Positions 26,379-35,760 of a stretch of DNA of 64,000 bases are shown piece by piece. The stretch is from Acinetobacter lwoffii. Lineage in GTDB: Bacteria > Pseudomonadota > Gammaproteobacteria > Pseudomonadales > Moraxellaceae. The DNA lies in NCBI RefSeq assembly GCF_022967985.1, contig NZ_JALJVC010000001.1, positions 1 through 64,000 on the forward strand. The letters are read 5' to 3'. The translations under genes and the position numbers were made by a program. The notes below the pieces were generated by a model. That model was given only the letters and a program-made list of their open reading frames with translations, had not been told where the DNA came from and made no database searches. Every line of letters starts with the position of its first letter. The stretch's first letter is position 1.

Positions 26379-28022
26379 ATGTATTTATATACTGATTTCG
26401 ATCAGCAACTGATCAATGAACGTGTTGCACAGTTCCGTGACCAAACGGAACGTTATTTAGCGGGTAAATTGACGGAAGATGAATACCGTCCGCTTCGTCT
26501 GCAAAACGGCCTTTATGTACAACGTTATGCGCCAATGTTACGTATTGCCGTGCCATATGGTTTGATGAACTCAAAACAACTTCGTAAAGTGGCTGATTTG
26601 GCAAAAGAATATGACCGTGGCTACGCGCATATTTCGACCCGTCAAAACATCCAGTTTAACTGGCCTGCGCTGGAAAATGTGCCGGATATGCTGGCTGAAC
26701 TGGCCACTGTGCAAATGCATGCGATTCAGACTTCAGGTAACTGTATCCGTAATACGACGACGGATCAGTATGCCGGTGTGGTTGCAGGTGAAATTGCCGA
26801 TCCACGTCCGACTTGTGAATTGATCCGTCAATGGTCAACCTTCCATCCGGAATTTGCCTTCTTGCCACGTAAGTTCAAGATTGCAGTCTCTGCGCTTGAA
26901 GAAACTGACCGTGCAGCAACTGCATTCCACGATATCGGTGTGTATATTGTGCGTAATGAAGCAGGCGAAATGGGCTATAAAATCAAAGTCGGTGGTGGTC
27001 TCGGCCGTACGCCAGTGATTGGTAGCTTTATCCGTGAGTTCTTGCCGCGTGAAGACCTGATTGCTTATTTGGAAGCAGTCCTTCGTGTGTATAACTTGCA
27101 TGGCCGTCGCGACAACAAATATAAAGCACGTATCAAGATTCTGGTAAAAGCTTTAACACCAGCAGTATTCGCCGAGAAAGTTGAAGCTGAATTTGAGCAT
27201 ACGATTAAAACACTGAAAATCGATACAGACACCTTGGCGAAAATGGATGAGAACTTTACTCCATTCGATTATCAAGATTATGCAGATGAAGATTTCACTG
27301 AATTGTTCGCGCAATATCCAAAATTCAAACAGTGGTTCAACATTAATACCAATGCACATAAAGTGAAAGGTTATCGCATCGTGACGATTTCACTGAAACG
27401 TGCCGGAATTGCACCGGGTGATGTCAGCACTGAAGAAATGAACCTGATTGCAGACCTTGCCGATCAGTACACTTTCGGTGAGCTGCGTACCACGCATGAA
27501 CAAAACATTTCCTTGGTCGATGTACCACAAAAAGATTTGTTCGCTGTATGGCAAACCCTTGACCAAAATAACCTGGCACGTGCGCATATCGGTTTCTTAA
27601 CCGACATCATTTGCTGCCCGGGCGGTGACTTCTGTTCATTGGCCAATGCGAAATCCATTCCGATTTCTGAAGCGATTTCCCGCCGTTTTGATGATCTGGA
27701 TACGATTTACAATTTAGGTAAATTGGACCTCAATATCTCAGGCTGTATGAATGCTTGTGGTCATCACCACGTGGGTAACATCGGTATTTTAGGTGTAGAC
27801 AAGAAAGGCGCAGAATTCTACCAGATTACGCTTGGTGGAAATGCGGATCATGATGCGTCAATTGGCGACATTCTTGGTCCATCATTTGCAGCCGAAGTCG
27901 TACCAGATATCGTAGAAGAAATTCTGAATACTTATCTTGACCTGCGTCAGGATGGTGAAGAGTTTATCGATACTTATCGCCGTGTCGGCATTCAACCATT
28001 TAAGGAGCGTGCATATGCTTAA
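26379..28022 (+). CDS. cysI: Sulfite reductase hemoprotein, beta-component (CysI)
   Basis: CysI reduces sulfite to sulfide with six electrons in assimilatory cysteine synthesis. The 547-residue protein has the substrate-binding repeat HISTRQNIQFNWP (residues ~87-99). The four Cys that hold the 4Fe-4S cluster and siroheme are in CPGGDFC (Cx5C, ~413) and SGCMNACGHHHVG (Cx3C, ~455). The reductase is of the ferredoxin/flavoprotein-dependent kind common in non-enteric gammaproteobacteria, where no cysJ is adjacent. The next gene overlaps by 8 bp. Confidence 0.95.
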   Translation: MYLYTDFDQQLINERVAQFRDQTERYLAGKLTEDEYRPLRLQNGLYVQRYAPMLRIAVPYGLMNSKQLRKVADLAKEYDRGYAHISTRQNIQFNWPALENVPDMLAELATVQMHAIQTSGNCIRNTTTDQYAGVVAGEIADPRPTCELIRQWSTFHPEFAFLPRKFKIAVSALEETDRAATAFHDIGVYIVRNEAGEMGYKIKVGGGLGRTPVIGSFIREFLPREDLIAYLEAVLRVYNLHGRRDNKYKARIKILVKALTPAVFAEKVEAEFEHTIKTLKIDTDTLAKMDENFTPFDYQDYADEDFTELFAQYPKFKQWFNINTNAHKVKGYRIVTISLKRAGIAPGDVSTEEMNLIADLADQYTFGELRTTHEQNISLVDVPQKDLFAVWQTLDQNNLARAHIGFLTDIICCPGGDFCSLANAKSIPISEAISRRFDDLDTIYNLGKLDLNISGCMNACGHHHVGNIGILGVDKKGAEFYQITLGGNADHDASIGDILGPSFAAEVVPDIVEEILNTYLDLRQDGEEFIDTYRRVGIQPFKERAYA

Positions 28023-28500
28023 TACCGCACTTCAAGTGCTCTCTAAAGATGGCACGATTGCAGACAATACCTATCAATTGATGGGTGAAGATGGTGTTTT
28101 GCCTCAGGGTGATGTGGTATTAACTGTTGAACAGTTAGATCAAATTACCAATGTGACAGGCAAAAAAGCATTGTACTTAACTGTAGATGCTTCGCCTGAA
28201 ACCAATGATTTTCCGCTCGATCAGCTCGATGCAATCTTTATTGAGTTTGCCGGTTTTAATGATGGCCGTGGTTATTCATTTGCAGCACTTCTTCGCCGTC
28301 AGGGTTTCCAGGGCGAACTGCGTGCTACTGGAGATGTATTCAAAGATGTACTGAATTACATGAAGCGTTCTGGTTTCGATACTTTTGTGATTAAAGAAGG
28401 TAAGGATATTCAGGAAGCTGCTGCTGGTTTGAATGATTTCAGAAATCCGTATCAGGCATCGACTGCGGTTGCACAGGCACATTATCAAACAGGTGCATAA
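28015..28500 (+). CDS. DUF934 family protein, partner of CysI
   Basis: This 161-residue cytoplasmic protein starts at the ATG at 28015, with a strong TAAGGAGC ribosome site inside the end of cysI and an 8-bp overlap, so it is translationally coupled. It shows the DUF934 features LDAIFIEFAGFNDGRGYSFA (residues ~70-90), then LLRRQGFQGELRATGDV and a C-terminal GFDTFVIKEG. Members sit beside sulfite reductase genes across proteobacteria and are presumed to support assimilatory sulfur metabolism. The biochemical role is not known. Confidence 0.92.
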   Translation: MLNTALQVLSKDGTIADNTYQLMGEDGVLPQGDVVLTVEQLDQITNVTGKKALYLTVDASPETNDFPLDQLDAIFIEFAGFNDGRGYSFAALLRRQGFQGELRATGDVFKDVLNYMKRSGFDTFVIKEGKDIQEAAAGLNDFRNPYQASTAVAQAHYQTGA

Positions 28501-28517
28501 TTTAAATTAAGTTACTG

Positions 28518-28547
28518 TCAAAAAGCCGGATTGATTCCGGCTTTTTT
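28518..28547 (+). terminator. Terminator of cysI-DUF934
   Basis: The stem AAAGCCGGA/TCCGGCTTT with a TTGAT loop is followed by a T run. It starts 18 bp after the stop. Confidence 0.85.
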
Positions 28548-28565
28548 ATGTCTTGATAAAAACCT

Positions 28566-29015
28566 TTAATTTTCTTCAAGTTGACAGTTGATCATCCAGT
28601 GGATTCCAAACTGATCGCTAAAGGCGGCATAAAGTGCGCCCCAAAAGGTTCTTTCTAGCGGCATCTCAATTTGACCATTCACCGATAAAGCATCAAATAA
28701 GCGTTTAGCTTTATGTTGTTCATGGGCATGCAAATTAATTGAAATATAGTGATTATTCCCTTTATTGAGAGCAGCATTATTTTGCGCACAAAATTGCTCA
28801 GTGGTATCAGATCCCATTAACTCCATAAATGCATTAATTGGTAATGATACATGCAGAATAAGATTTTTATCGGTTTCAGAAAGTGTACTGCCTTATTCAG
28901 ATGGCATTTCACCATAACGGGTAAGATTTGAAAATTCACCACCAAAAACAGATTTATAAAAATTAAAAGCTGCTTCGGTTTCACCCTGGAAATTAAGATA
29001 ATGATTGAGTTGCAT
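28566..29015 (-). pseudogene. VOC (PhnB-type glyoxalase fold) gene interrupted by one nonsense codon
   Basis: Read on the minus strand, a single frame runs from the ATG at 29015 to the stop at 28566 and encodes a PhnB/3-demethylubiquinone-like VOC domain protein of 149 residues. It opens MQLNHYLNFQGETEAAFNFY and the second half continues HVSLPINAF. The 41st codon, at 28893-28895, is TAA. I checked the frame on both sides and it is intact apart from that codon. The downstream half can restart at an internal ATG (28826) but lacks the first beta-alpha-beta unit. The gene is therefore probably dead or read-through. Confidence 0.88.
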
Positions 29016-29129
29016 AGCGCACCTTTGTTGTTGTTTTTATGGTTCTAATTTAACAGGCTTAAACTAAATGTTAAGAATAAAAATATAAAAAAATGTAAGA
29101 ATAAAAAATCCCTGCATGTGAAGGGATTT

Positions 29130-29172
29130 AAAATCCCCCTCCTTTGATAAAGGAGGGGTTAGGGGAGGATTA
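29130..29172. repeat. C-rich/G-rich palindromic repeat, copy A
   Basis: The sequence around CCCCTCCTTTGATAAAGGAGGGG is a 10-bp-armed palindrome nested in AATCCCCCT...GGGGAGGATT. It matches the copies near 39770 and 52408 in style and is a typical dispersed intergenic element of Acinetobacter. Confidence 0.7.
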
Positions 29173-29248
29173 TTTTTCAATTATAGCAATGCATCAATCT
29201 ATCTCTTGCGCAGTAATACTGCTTACCTTTAGTAAAGGGAGACTTCTT

Positions 29249-30424
29249 TTAAAGTAATTCAATCGCTACAGCAGTCGCTTCACCACCACCGATACAGAGT
29301 GCAGCGATGCCTTTCTTGCCACCCGTACGTTTCAGCGCATGAATCAAAGTCAGGATAATACGTGAACCGGTTGAACCCACAGGATGGCCGAGAGCACATG
29401 CACCGCCATTGATGTTGACTTTTTCAGGATCTAGCTTGAACTCATCCATTGGGCACATGGTCACCATGGCAAAGGCTTCATTGATTTCCCAAAGGTCGAC
29501 ATCAGAAGCGGCCCATCCAGTTTTATCTAGCACTTTCTGGATTGCACCGACTGGAGCAATAGTAAACTCAGATGGATGTTGCGAATTCGATGCATAGGCA
29601 ACAATTTTAGCCAAAGGATTCAACCCTTTTGCTGCTGCGTTTTCACCCGAGGTAAGCACAAGGGCAGAGGCACCATCTGAAATCGAGCTGGCATTGGCCG
29701 CCGTAATCGTACCGTCTTTAGCGAAAGCAGGACGCAAAGTTGGAATTTTATCGATGTTGGCATTGAACGGCTGTTCGTCTTTATCAACGACTACATCACC
29801 TTTACGGGTTTTAACTGTTACAGGCACGATTTCATCAGCAAAGTAGCCTTCATTGACCGCAGTTTGCGCACGCTTTAATGAGCGAATCGCAAAATCATCC
29901 ATCTGCTCGCGGGTATAACCTTTGGTATTTGCCATATCTTGGGCAAATGAACCCATCAAGCGACCTGTTTCAGCATCTTCCAAGCCATCCAGAAACATAT
30001 GGTCCTTGATTTCACCGTGACCCATACGGAAACCGCCACGTGCTTTTGGCAATACATAAGGAGCATTGGTCATGGATTCCATGCCACCTGCAACCACGAT
30101 ATTTGCAGAACCGGCTTTAATCATATCTGCAGCTTGCATGACGGCTTTCATGCCTGAACCACATAATTTATTAATGGTTACAGCGCCAGTAGAATCTGGA
30201 AGACCAGCTTGACGCATGGCTTGACGTGCAGGGCCTTGCTTTAAACCTGCCGGAAGGACACAACCCATAATGACTTCTTCAATATCTTCTGGTTGCAGAC
30301 CCGCACGGGCAATTGCTTCTTTAATGGTGACCGCACCGAGTTCTGGCGCAGTTACACTGGCAAGACTCCCCTGAAAGCCACCCATGGCTGTACGTGCACC
30401 ATTGACAATTAGGATGTCAGTCAT
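29249..30424 (-). CDS. Acetyl-CoA acetyltransferase (thiolase II, AtoB-like)
   Basis: This 391-residue biosynthetic/degradative thiolase condenses two acetyl-CoA to acetoacetyl-CoA or runs in reverse. The nucleophile is Cys88 in NKLCGSGMKAV. The other active-site elements are NEAFAMVT (~316), GGACALGHPVGSTGS (His, ~347) and CIGGGEATAV (Cys, ~377). It is monocistronic, and the repeat at 29130-29172 lies downstream. The paralogue at 22375-23580 has a FadA-like C-terminus (CVGGGMG), so the two likely serve different steps. Confidence 0.93.
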   Translation of the reverse strand: MTDILIVNGARTAMGGFQGSLASVTAPELGAVTIKEAIARAGLQPEDIEEVIMGCVLPAGLKQGPARQAMRQAGLPDSTGAVTINKLCGSGMKAVMQAADMIKAGSANIVVAGGMESMTNAPYVLPKARGGFRMGHGEIKDHMFLDGLEDAETGRLMGSFAQDMANTKGYTREQMDDFAIRSLKRAQTAVNEGYFADEIVPVTVKTRKGDVVVDKDEQPFNANIDKIPTLRPAFAKDGTITAANASSISDGASALVLTSGENAAAKGLNPLAKIVAYASNSQHPSEFTIAPVGAIQKVLDKTGWAASDVDLWEINEAFAMVTMCPMDEFKLDPEKVNINGGACALGHPVGSTGSRIILTLIHALKRTGGKKGIAALCIGGGEATAVAIELL

Positions 30425-30535
30425 TGTTCTCTCTCCGTATGAGTTTTAATCAATTTTTTCAAACTTAAGCAGTATATTGAAAAAAACTCAGGATTGAAGC
30501 GTTAATCGCAGCGAAGCATAAACTGGATAGTTCTG

Positions 30536-31057
30536 TTAGCAAGACGAGAGACTTTCGATCCGGATATGGCCCATTTTGCTGAGTACAATACGCTGTTGGC
30601 TAGAAAGATGGGTAGAACAATAATAGAAACTACCATTTGAACCAATCGGCAAGGCAGTGTGCGCTTGATAAGTGACACTCGGTAAACTCAAAGTTCCTCG
30701 CCAACTCAGGTTGCCGTATTTGAGGTTAAGTACATCAATATGTAAAATTTGTTCGTCTACATCCACTTGCCTATTTTTATTTTTATCGATAAAAACCAGC
30801 ATGTTCTTGTTCCATTGATTGGCTTGGCAACTGAGAGAATCTTGGCTCGGGCAAATCACAATATTTTGATGAAACACTGCAGCCTGGCTGCGTGCATAGC
30901 GATTAATTTGAGATAATTTGATCGGAATATTTTTGGCTTCCTGTTTGGATCGATATTCATGGAAGTACGGTAGGGCGATACTGGCGACAATTGCAATTAA
31001 TGCAATACAGATAATTAACTCAACAATAGTGAACGCTCTTGTTATTTTTTTATACAT
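30536..31057 (-). CDS. Type IV pilus minor pseudopilin, FimT/FimU (GspH) family
   Basis: This 173-residue pseudopilin has a short basic leader and then the prepilin motif RAFTIVELIICIALIAIVAS (residues 7-26), with the conserved Glu at +5. The cleavage position has Ala, not the usual Gly, before Phe. The C-terminal domain has a GspH-like beta sheet with Cys pairs. In Acinetobacter minor pilins usually sit in a fimU-pilVWX-pilY1-pilE cluster, but this gene is alone between thiolase and ompA. It probably needs the type IV pilus machinery encoded elsewhere. Confidence 0.86.
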   Translation of the reverse strand: MYKKITRAFTIVELIICIALIAIVASIALPYFHEYRSKQEAKNIPIKLSQINRYARSQAAVFHQNIVICPSQDSLSCQANQWNKNMLVFIDKNKNRQVDVDEQILHIDVLNLKYGNLSWRGTLSLPSVTYQAHTALPIGSNGSFYYCSTHLSSQQRIVLSKMGHIRIESLSSC

Positions 31058-31431
31058 AGAGTTACCTGATTTATATATTATTTTTATGATAAAGATGTTA
31101 TTAATTATACGTTTTTTATGCTTTATTGAGCGTGTAAATCAGTACTTACTTAAGTTTCAAGAAAGCTGTTAAAAATAATTGGCAATCACAATAGGTCATT
31201 CAGAATAAAAAATTGAGTAAAAAATTACTGAATTACAACGGAAATTGTAAGTAATTTTGTCAATAATTTACTTGATTAGATTAATCAAGCACTTGGAAAA
31301 ATAAAAAAGTGTTTGTATGATGCCATGTGAATAGCTTAAGAATAATACTGGGGTAATAAAAAGCCTATCTCAGGATGGCCTATTACGGGCTTGAGCTTGA
31401 ACAACAATTGTTATCTCTGGAGGATAAATCC
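31058..31431 (+). promoter_or_regulatory. ompA promoter and leader region
   Basis: A sigma-70-type promoter is visible: TTGGAA at 31293-31298 and TATGAT at 31316-31321, with a 17-bp spacer. The palindrome at 31271-31289 sits just upstream of the -35. Transcription would begin near 31328 and give a leader of about 100 bases before the start codon, with a strong CTGGAGGATAA ribosome site. The rest, towards the pseudopilin gene, is AT-rich with no feature I can name. Confidence 0.75.
31271..31289. promoter_or_regulatory. Palindrome upstream of the ompA -35 box, candidate operator
   Basis: The perfect 8-bp arms CTTGATTA and TAATCAAG flank GAT. The site ends 3 bp before the -35 hexamer, a typical place for an activator or repressor that touches RNA polymerase. 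Confidence 0.55.
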
Positions 31432-32505
31432 ATGAAAATGAGTCGTATTGCTTTAGCTATGCTTGTAGCTGCACCTTTTGCTGCTGCCAATGCAGGCGTA
31501 ACTGTTACTCCGTTGATGTTAGGTTATACCTTCCAAGACACTCAGCACAACAATGGCGGTGACGATGGAGAGTTAACCACCTTTGGTCAAATGGAAGATG
31601 ATTTATTTGTAGGTGCGGCGATTGGTGTTGAATTAACGCCATGGCTAGGTTTTGAAGCTGAATATAGCCAGGTTAAAGGCGATATGACTGATCTACCTGG
31701 TGCTGAATACAAAGGTCAGAATATTGCGGGTAACTTCTATGCAACTTCTGATGTATTCACTGGTAACTATGACAGCAAAGTGAAGCCATACATGCTTTTG
31801 GGTGCGGGTCACTACAAATATGAATTTGATGGTGCTGCAGATACTGCTATTGGTCGTGCAGGTCGTGGTCTTGAAGAAGAAGGTACTCTAGGTAACGCAG
31901 GTGTTGGTGCATTCTGGCATATCAACGATGCATTGGCGCTACGTACAGAAGCACGTGGTACTTACCACTTTGACGAAAAATTCTGGAACTATACAGCACT
32001 TGCTGGTCTTAACGTAGTTCTAGGCGGTCGTTTGAAGCCAGCTGCTCCAGTGGTAGAAGTTGCTCCAGTTGAGCCAGTAACTCCGGTTGCTCCAGCTCCA
32101 CAAGAGTTGACTGAAGACCTGAACATGGAACTTCGTGTGTTCTTTGATACCAACAAATCAAACATCAAAGATCAATACAAACCAGAAATCGCGAAAGTTG
32201 CTGAGAAGTTAGTTGAATATCCAAACGCTACTGCTCGCATCGAAGGTCACACTGATAACACTGGTCCACGTGCATTGAACGAACGTTTATCTCTAGCGCG
32301 TGCTAACTCTGTTAAATCTTCACTTGTGAACGAATACAACGTAGATGCATCTCGTTTGTCTACTCAAGGTTTCGCTTGGGATCAACCGATTGCTGACAAC
32401 AACACTAAAGAAGGTCGTGCTATGAACCGTCGTGTATTCGCGACGATTACTGGTAGCCGTACTGTTTTAGCTGAACAACCAGTTGTAGAACAACCAGCTC
32501 AATAA
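31432..32505 (+). CDS. ompA: Outer membrane protein OmpA
   Basis: OmpA is the major outer-membrane porin and peptidoglycan anchor. I place the start at 31432 ([11 protein letters not shown]), because GGAGGATAAATCC precedes it and the following 21 residues form a signal peptide ending ANA. An in-frame codon at 31375 is upstream of that site. The N-terminal half is an eight-strand beta barrel. The linker is [17 protein letters not shown] (~222-240). The C-terminal OmpA domain has [10 protein letters not shown] and [12 protein letters not shown], with the Asp and Arg that bind diaminopimelate. At 357 residues it equals the genus OmpA length. Confidence 0.97.
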   Translation: MKMSRIALAMLVAAPFAAANAGVTVTPLMLGYTFQDTQHNNGGDDGELTTFGQMEDDLFVGAAIGVELTPWLGFEAEYSQVKGDMTDLPGAEYKGQNIAGNFYATSDVFTGNYDSKVKPYMLLGAGHYKYEFDGAADTAIGRAGRGLEEEGTLGNAGVGAFWHINDALALRTEARGTYHFDEKFWNYTALAGLNVVLGGRLKPAAPVVEVAPVEPVTPVAPAPQELTEDLNMELRVFFDTNKSNIKDQYKPEIAKVAEKLVEYPNATARIEGHTDNTGPRALNERLSLARANSVKSSLVNEYNVDASRLSTQGFAWDQPIADNNTKEGRAMNRRVFATITGSRTVLAEQPVVEQPAQ

Positions 32506-32524
32506 TTCGTTATTGAATGCTAGT

Positions 32525-32557
32525 TAAAAAAAGCGGCTCTTCGGAGTCGCTTTTTTT
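32525..32557 (+). terminator. Terminator of ompA
   Basis: The stem AAAAGCGGCTC/GAGTCGCTTTT (one wobble pair) with a TTCG tetraloop is followed by T. It starts 20 bp after the stop. Confidence 0.85.
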
Positions 32558-32591
32558 ATGTCTGTACTTTGACTACACTTAGCTCGTTAAG

Positions 32592-33143
32592 ATGTCGTTG
32601 AGTAAAAATATGAGTGTCGAAATTCCTGAAGACTTGCAAAATCTGGAAGCCAATGGTGGAGTTTTTGCAATATGGATGATTTTTCATCATTATGGAATTG
32701 ATTTGAATATTCCTGATTTAACTCAGCTCTGTCAACATGACCCTGAAATGGGAAGCTCCAGCATCGCACTTGCGGTTGCTTTAAAAACACTTGGTCTGGA
32801 TGTCGATTTTTATACTGAACATGATGCAGATAAACAGCCAATTGAAGTCGATTTCTATCAACAAGCTCATCGCTTAAATATTCCTGTTACAGAGCAGCCA
32901 TTGTCGTATGCAGAAATTCAGGAAAATGTAGAAGCAGGCTGTTTTGTGATTGTATTTTACGATACCCTAGAAGGTGTGGGTAATCATTCATTAGTTTATG
33001 CAATCGATGAAAATGAAATCAGCTTCTTTGATAGCTTTGAGGCAATGCCGGCGCATGTGTTTGAGCAGCAACGTCGAGTAGACGGAATTTGCCAGCAAGC
33101 GATTGTGATTGATGACCGTAACTTTGTAATGCGAAATAGCTAA
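32592..33143 (+). CDS. C39-peptidase-like protein without the catalytic cysteine
   Basis: This 183-residue cytoplasmic protein begins with the MSLSKNM or MSVEIPEDLQ Met, and either is plausible. Its layout follows the C39/papain-like fold: the QxxxxDCGxA box appears here as NLEANGGVFAIWMIFHHYG (residues ~19-37), followed later by the NHSLVYAIDENEISFFDSF element (~134-152) that would supply His and Asp. The Cys position is Gly, so peptidase activity is not expected. It may be a peptide-binding relative. There is no leader, transporter or bacteriocin gene nearby. The function is unknown. Confidence 0.75.
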   Translation: MSLSKNMSVEIPEDLQNLEANGGVFAIWMIFHHYGIDLNIPDLTQLCQHDPEMGSSSIALAVALKTLGLDVDFYTEHDADKQPIEVDFYQQAHRLNIPVTEQPLSYAEIQENVEAGCFVIVFYDTLEGVGNHSLVYAIDENEISFFDSFEAMPAHVFEQQRRVDGICQQAIVIDDRNFVMRNS

Positions 33144-33155
33144 AATAAAGAGATT

Positions 33156-33182
33156 AAAAAAGCAGTCCTGAGACTGCTTTTT
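33156..33182. terminator. Bidirectional terminator between the C39-like and permease genes
   Basis: The stem AAAAGCAGTC/GACTGCTTTT with a CTGA loop lies between convergent genes. Confidence 0.85.
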
Positions 33183-33196
33183 CATTATTGGCTGGG

Positions 33197-34663
33197 TTAT
33201 TCCTGATCAAGTTTCATCGGCTGCACATCCATCTCTTGATAAGAGACCAGTTTGGTTTTTTTCTTCCATTTGTATCCGAACCAGATGGCCAGGAATAGCG
33301 GAATACTGATATAGGTCGATAGCACACCCATCCATTGACCGGCCAAAACATCCTGATAGTTCTGTCCAAGGACGACAATCGCACACAGGATAAACGCAAA
33401 CCAAGGGGCGAAAGGAAAGAATTTAGCGCGATAAGCCAGATCTTCCAGTTTATAACCTTGAGCCAAATAACCTTTGCGGAAGCGGTAATGCGAAATTGCA
33501 ATCCCGAGCCAGACAATAAAGCCACACATCCCTGACATGTTTAGCAGCCAGTTAAAGACTTCCTGTTCACCAAAGAAAGTAGTCAGGAAGCATAGAGCTG
33601 CGATCGCCGTAGTGGCATAGAGTGCATTCATTGGCACACCACGCGGGTCCAGACGCGCAAACATTTTAGGTGCACTGCCTTTACGCGACATATCAAACAG
33701 CATACGGGTAGATGAATACATGCCAGAATTACCCGCAGATAGAATAGCGGTCAGGATCACTGCATTCATGATACTGGCGGCAAAGGCAAAACCGGCTTTT
33801 TCATACAATAAGGTGAATGGCGAAAGCGCAATATTATCTGTTGCAGCGGCCTGTAATAAACGTGGATCATTATAGGCAATCAAGGTGCCGATAATGAAAA
33901 TACACACAATATAAAACAACAGGATACGCCAGAAAATCTGTTTAATAGCTACCGGAATGGTTTTCTTTGGATCTTTCGATTCACCTGCCGCCACACCGAC
34001 CATTTCGGTACCCTGGAAGGAGAATCCGGCAATCATCGCCACGCCAATTAATGCCTGGAAACCACCGACAAAGGGTGCATCACCAATGCTCCAGTTGGCA
34101 AATGCTTCCGCACCCGGGGTGAGCATGATCTTCACGATCATCCAGATTCCGATGATGATAAAGGCAATGATCGCGAGAACTTTCACCAGAGAAAAGAAAA
34201 ATTCAGATTCGCCAAAGCCTTTTACCGTCAGGGCATTAATCCCGAAAATAATCGCAAGGAAAATGGCGCTCCAGTACACACCCGGTATATCGGGAAACCA
34301 GAATTTCATAATGAACTGAACGGCAACCAGCTCAAAAGCTACGGTAATGGCCCAGTTGTACCAGTAGTTCCAGCCCAGAGCGAAACCAAAACCACCCTCG
34401 ACATATTTAGTGCCGTAAGTGAAGAATGCACCTGAGGTCGGGTTATGTGTGGCAAGCTCGCCTAGACTGGTCATCAAGAAATAAATCATGATCCCAATCA
34501 GTACATATGCAAGTAGTGCACCGCCTGGTCCAGCGTTGGCAATGGTCGCCCCTGAGGCCAGGAATAGACCTGTACCAATTGATCCGCCAATGGCGATCAT
34601 ATTCAGATGACGAGCACCCAGCTTACGCTGCAGCTGCATCGTGTTTTGCGTTTCGCTCATCAT
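33197..34663 (-). CDS. lysP: LysP-type amino acid permease (APC family)
   Basis: This 488-residue twelve-TM permease takes up a basic amino acid by proton symport. It matches LysP over the N-terminal half: [20 protein letters not shown] (residues ~18-37), [35 protein letters not shown] and the [14 protein letters not shown] segment. E. coli LysP imports lysine and also senses it with CadC. Its reading frame overlaps the end of rsmC by 4 bp, so the two are co-transcribed. AroP, GabP and CycA are paralogues that a search would separate. Confidence 0.85.
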   Translation of the reverse strand: MMSETQNTMQLQRKLGARHLNMIAIGGSIGTGLFLASGATIANAGPGGALLAYVLIGIMIYFLMTSLGELATHNPTSGAFFTYGTKYVEGGFGFALGWNYWYNWAITVAFELVAVQFIMKFWFPDIPGVYWSAIFLAIIFGINALTVKGFGESEFFFSLVKVLAIIAFIIIGIWMIVKIMLTPGAEAFANWSIGDAPFVGGFQALIGVAMIAGFSFQGTEMVGVAAGESKDPKKTIPVAIKQIFWRILLFYIVCIFIIGTLIAYNDPRLLQAAATDNIALSPFTLLYEKAGFAFAASIMNAVILTAILSAGNSGMYSSTRMLFDMSRKGSAPKMFARLDPRGVPMNALYATTAIAALCFLTTFFGEQEVFNWLLNMSGMCGFIVWLGIAISHYRFRKGYLAQGYKLEDLAYRAKFFPFAPWFAFILCAIVVLGQNYQDVLAGQWMGVLSTYISIPLFLAIWFGYKWKKKTKLVSYQEMDVQPMKLDQE

Positions 34664-35694
34664 GATTCCTTAACATTTTTTTGAGTGCTGGCGAAGAGCA
34701 CTTTAAAGCCTTGTTGATCCGCTTTCACTGTGCAGCGACCAAAGTTTTGTTCAATCAGGGTCGGGTAGTTCAAGAAACGGTTGGCCACGATCCAAAGCTC
34801 GCCGCCCGATTTTAAATGACGACGTGAGGTTTTACACAAGGTTTCGCTTGCCGTGTAATCAGTTTCGATTCCCATATGAAAAGGCGGATTACTGACAATA
34901 GCATGTAGGAACAAGGGTGTATCCTCAATGCCAGTGACCGCTTTGATTTCAATCTGTTCAGGAGTAAGCTGGTTTTCTGCAAAGGTCATTTGCGTAGAAG
35001 CCAGTGCAAAGGCATCGACATCCATGGCAAAAATCCGGTTTTTCGGATTTAATTTTGCCAGATACGCACTAATGACGCCTGCGCCACAGCCAAAGTCAGC
35101 AATTTTACCTGAAGTGACTTGTGACAAATAAGGTAATAGTGTGGCAGTACCGACATCCAAACGGTTTTGACTAAAAACGCCCGGAAGTGCACAAATATTC
35201 AGATCACCATTTGGTGTAGATACGGTATAGTGCTGCGCCCAGTCTGCAAGTGCTTTTTTCTCGACCGTATGGTCTAGAACCAATTGCCACAGCTGGCAAT
35301 GACGTGCGCTGTCAAGTTTGAGTGTCTTACCAAAAGGCTGCAACTGTTTGGCTGCACGTTCTATCCCACCTTTCTTTTCACCGACCAAGAAAACACTGCT
35401 ACCCGGTTTAAGCTGCGCTGCCACATTATGCAGTAAGTAATTTAAGAGTTCTTTAGACTTAGGTACAAAAATAACCGCCTGATCAAACTCACCCTCAGGC
35501 ATCTCTGCACCAAAATGCACATCTGCTTGTTGTGACTGGAAATATTGAAAATCGTTAAAATTCCATGTCCAGACAGCGGGATTGATAGAGGCATCGAATT
35601 CAGCGAGTAGATCATCTGTCGGTGCATTAATCAGTAGGATGCGACCCGACAAAAAATCATATTGTCTTAATAAAACTTCGCTTTTAGGATCCAT
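34660..35694 (-). CDS. rsmC: 16S rRNA (guanine1207-N2)-methyltransferase RsmC
   Basis: RsmC methylates G1207 in helix 34 of 16S rRNA in assembled 30S subunits. The 344-residue protein has the two-copy layout of the family, with a degenerate N-terminal Rossmann domain and an active C-terminal one. The active copy carries [20 protein letters not shown] (SAM motif I, residue ~193) and the catalytic VSNPPFH (~264). The length equals E. coli RsmC. It overlaps the downstream LysP-like permease gene by 4 bp. Confidence 0.93.
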   Translation of the reverse strand: MDPKSEVLLRQYDFLSGRILLINAPTDDLLAEFDASINPAVWTWNFNDFQYFQSQQADVHFGAEMPEGEFDQAVIFVPKSKELLNYLLHNVAAQLKPGSSVFLVGEKKGGIERAAKQLQPFGKTLKLDSARHCQLWQLVLDHTVEKKALADWAQHYTVSTPNGDLNICALPGVFSQNRLDVGTATLLPYLSQVTSGKIADFGCGAGVISAYLAKLNPKNRIFAMDVDAFALASTQMTFAENQLTPEQIEIKAVTGIEDTPLFLHAIVSNPPFHMGIETDYTASETLCKTSRRHLKSGGELWIVANRFLNYPTLIEQNFGRCTVKADQQGFKVLFASTQKNVKES

Positions 35695-35711
35695 AGGTAT
35701 CTCTCCAATAT

Positions 35712-35750
35712 AAAGAACACTGCCTAAGTCTGACCTAGACAGTGTTCTTT
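35712..35750. terminator. 11-bp inverted repeat near the NCS2 permease stop, candidate terminator
   Basis: The perfect outer arms AAAGAACACTG and CAGTGTTCTTT enclose a second, imperfect inner palindrome. It lies 11 bp beyond the end of the permease gene at 35761-37131. It is not followed by a long T run on either strand, so termination or an attenuator are both possible. Confidence 0.5.
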
Positions 35751-35760
35751 GGACATGAAA

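Noticed and set aside
32592..33143. Bacteriocin-processing C39 peptidase system
   Set aside because: The catalytic Cys is absent, and there is no ABC transporter, leader peptide or immunity gene nearby.
33197..34663. Lysine riboswitch upstream of the LysP-like gene
   Set aside because: The gene overlaps rsmC by 4 bp, so there is no room for a leader.
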